A stretch of DNA of 5,973 nt from Flavobacteriales bacterium (GTDB lineage: Bacteria > Bacteroidota > Bacteroidia > DT-38): assembly GCA_013214975.1 (NCBI GenBank), contig JABSPR010000232.1:1-5973 (forward strand). Reading direction: 5' to 3'. Shown piece after piece: positions 4,861-5,973 of the stretch (positions are counted from its first letter, which is position 1; every line of letters begins with the position of its first letter). The position numbers and the translations under genes were made by a program. The notes beneath the pieces are model-generated. The model was not told the DNA's origin. It saw only the letters and a list, made by a program, of their open reading frames with translations, and ran no database searches.

Positions 4861-5973
4861 TTATCTCAGCCCCAACGATTTTAACGATCTATCGATCCAA
4901 TGCTTCGTAAGTTTCTCATGCACATTGTTCTGTTTTAATCGCTCATTTAAATGAGGGAAATCTACATGATCCAATATCTGATCTTGATTGAAACAGCTGT
5001 AGACATAATGTCTTTCACCAGTAGTAGGATCTACATGTAACTGAAGACATTGCGCGCATATCTCTTTCATCATACATTGCATTGGCGAGTTAATAGAACC
5101 ATATGCAACGTGATCTTCTTTGAAGTACTTTTTAAGGATATTGTATCTCGAATTCTTCAAGGCAGCCATCATTCTATCCGAGCCAATTGTAATTACACGA
5201 TCACAATCTTCCGTTCTTATTGGCATATCCCCTAATTCTCCTTTCGCATAAGCAGCAATACCTTCAATAATATTTCCATGGAAAGTCTTGTCTTGTGGAC
5301 GCTCTGGCTCAAATGTACCAGCATCACAACACCAGATAATAATATCAGAAGCCTTTTCAATCTCTTCAATCTTATATCTGTCTTTCATTTCCTTATAGCC
5401 AGCGAAATACAACACTTGCGAACCTGCATCCTTAAATGCTTTTCCGATAGAGAAAAGAACAGCGTTACCAAGGCCTCCACCTATTAACATTACTTTTTCA
5501 TTCCCTTCTATTTCTGTTGGAGTTCCTGTAGGGCCCATTAGAATTACCTCTTCATTATCCTTTAGGTGCATACATAGATCTGAAGATCCACCCATTTCAA
5601 GAATAATTACAGATATAAGACCTTTCTCTTTGTCTTGCCAAGCACCAGTTAATGCTAAACCTTCCATAGCTAGAGTTGTACCATCTTCTGTACACATTGC
5701 TAAAGACTCAAAGTTTTGTAATCTGTAAAACTGACCTGGTTCAAAATTCTTAGCAGCTAAAGGTGCATGTAGTGTTACTTCTAAGATAGTCGGTGTAAGT
5801 CTCTCTACTTTATGAACTCGAGCTACAAATTGATTTCTAATGGAAGAAATAAACTCATTTGAGCTTAAAGTACTTAAAACCCCTGCCTCGCCTAACGATC
5901 TTGTTACCAATGGATAACCTTGCTTGGTTGAACCTAAAGCTTTAACAACGTTACCTACATATGTTGGATGTAA
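4861..5973 (-). CDS. FAD/NAD(P)-binding iron-sulfur oxidoreductase (C-terminal part, 5' end beyond right edge)
   Basis: The frame is open from the right edge to the TAA at 4861-4863, giving 370 visible residues. A TTG at 5908-5910 could be taken as a start, but coding sequence continues upstream of it (LHPTYVGNVVKALGSTKQGYP), so the start lies outside. From about residue 46 the chain is a ferredoxin-NADP reductase/PyrK-type module. An FAD-binding beta barrel has FEPGQFYRLQN (77-87). An NAD(P)-binding fold has VMLIGGGLGNAVLFSIG (161-177) and ITIGSDRMM (261-269). A cysteine cluster C-x5-C-x2-C-x17-C (Cys300, 306, 309, 327) is the likely [2Fe-2S] site, a variant of PyrK's C-x4-C-x2-C. Such modules occur as C-terminal halves of large GltD-like/PyrK-like fused oxidoreductases that move electrons between NAD(P)H and an iron-sulfur partner; the long upstream continuation suggests such a fusion. 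Substrate unknown. The Cache-domain remnant lies directly downstream. Confidence 0.88.
   Translation of the reverse strand, partial: LHPTYVGNVVKALGSTKQGYPLVTRSLGEAGVLSTLSSNEFISSIRNQFVARVHKVERLTPTILEVTLHAPLAAKNFEPGQFYRLQNFESLAMCTEDGTTLAMEGLALTGAWQDKEKGLISVIILEMGGSSDLCMHLKDNEEVILMGPTGTPTEIEGNEKVMLIGGGLGNAVLFSIGKAFKDAGSQVLYFAGYKEMKDRYKIEEIEKASDIIIWCCDAGTFEPERPQDKTFHGNIIEGIAAYAKGELGDMPIRTEDCDRVITIGSDRMMAALKNSRYNILKKYFKEDHVAYGSINSPMQCMMKEICAQCLQLHVDPTTGERHYVYSCFNQDQILDHVDFPHLNERLKQNNVHEKLTKHWIDRSLKSLGLR

Noticed and set aside
5050..5487. Two plus-strand ORFs of 61-69 codons inside the oxidoreductase
   Set aside because: Both are antisense to conserved parts of the FAD/NAD(P) protein and have no coding character.

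Overview
The window looks like chromosomal DNA of a Bacteroidota bacterium, most likely a Flavobacteriia/Cytophagia-type lineage. This is inferred from several things: low GC content, starts that mostly lack a Shine-Dalgarno sequence, a lipoprotein beginning C-K-K-D after its lipobox, a small outer-membrane barrel gene next to that lipoprotein, and a cytochrome c fused ahead of a sugar-dehydrogenase propeller. No rRNA, tRNA, CRISPR array, insertion sequence or phage gene was seen.

Layout: (1) 1-427, minus strand, is the 5' part of a cytochrome c / PQQ-type sugar dehydrogenase fusion that runs off the left edge. (2) After a 142-bp divergent intergenic region, 570-2294 on the plus strand holds an OmpR/PhoB-type response regulator and a PhoR-like histidine kinase 9 bp apart. 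A hairpin followed by five Ts sits on the last codons of the regulator. (3) 2297-3793, minus strand, holds a small outer-membrane-barrel-like protein followed by a surface-lipoprotein candidate, probably co-transcribed. The lipoprotein stop codon lies 2 bp from the kinase stop codon. (4) 3952-4179, plus strand, is a 75-aa hypothetical gene with a terminator-like element over its stop codon. (5) 4153-4818, minus strand, is the remnant of a two-TM Cache-domain sensor protein. It is readable in one uninterrupted frame apart from three nonsense codons. (6) 4861-5973, minus strand, is the C-terminal part of a large FAD/NAD(P)-binding iron-sulfur oxidoreductase that enters from the right edge.

Functionally, the intact core is a two-component pair with almost no extracytoplasmic sensor region, flanked by envelope proteins and two redox enzymes. 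No link between the pair and its neighbours is shown by the sequence. The most unusual item is the Cache-domain remnant, whose three in-frame stops fall close to its domain boundaries while the frame contains no indel. I found no convincing evidence of a wholly new multi-gene system.
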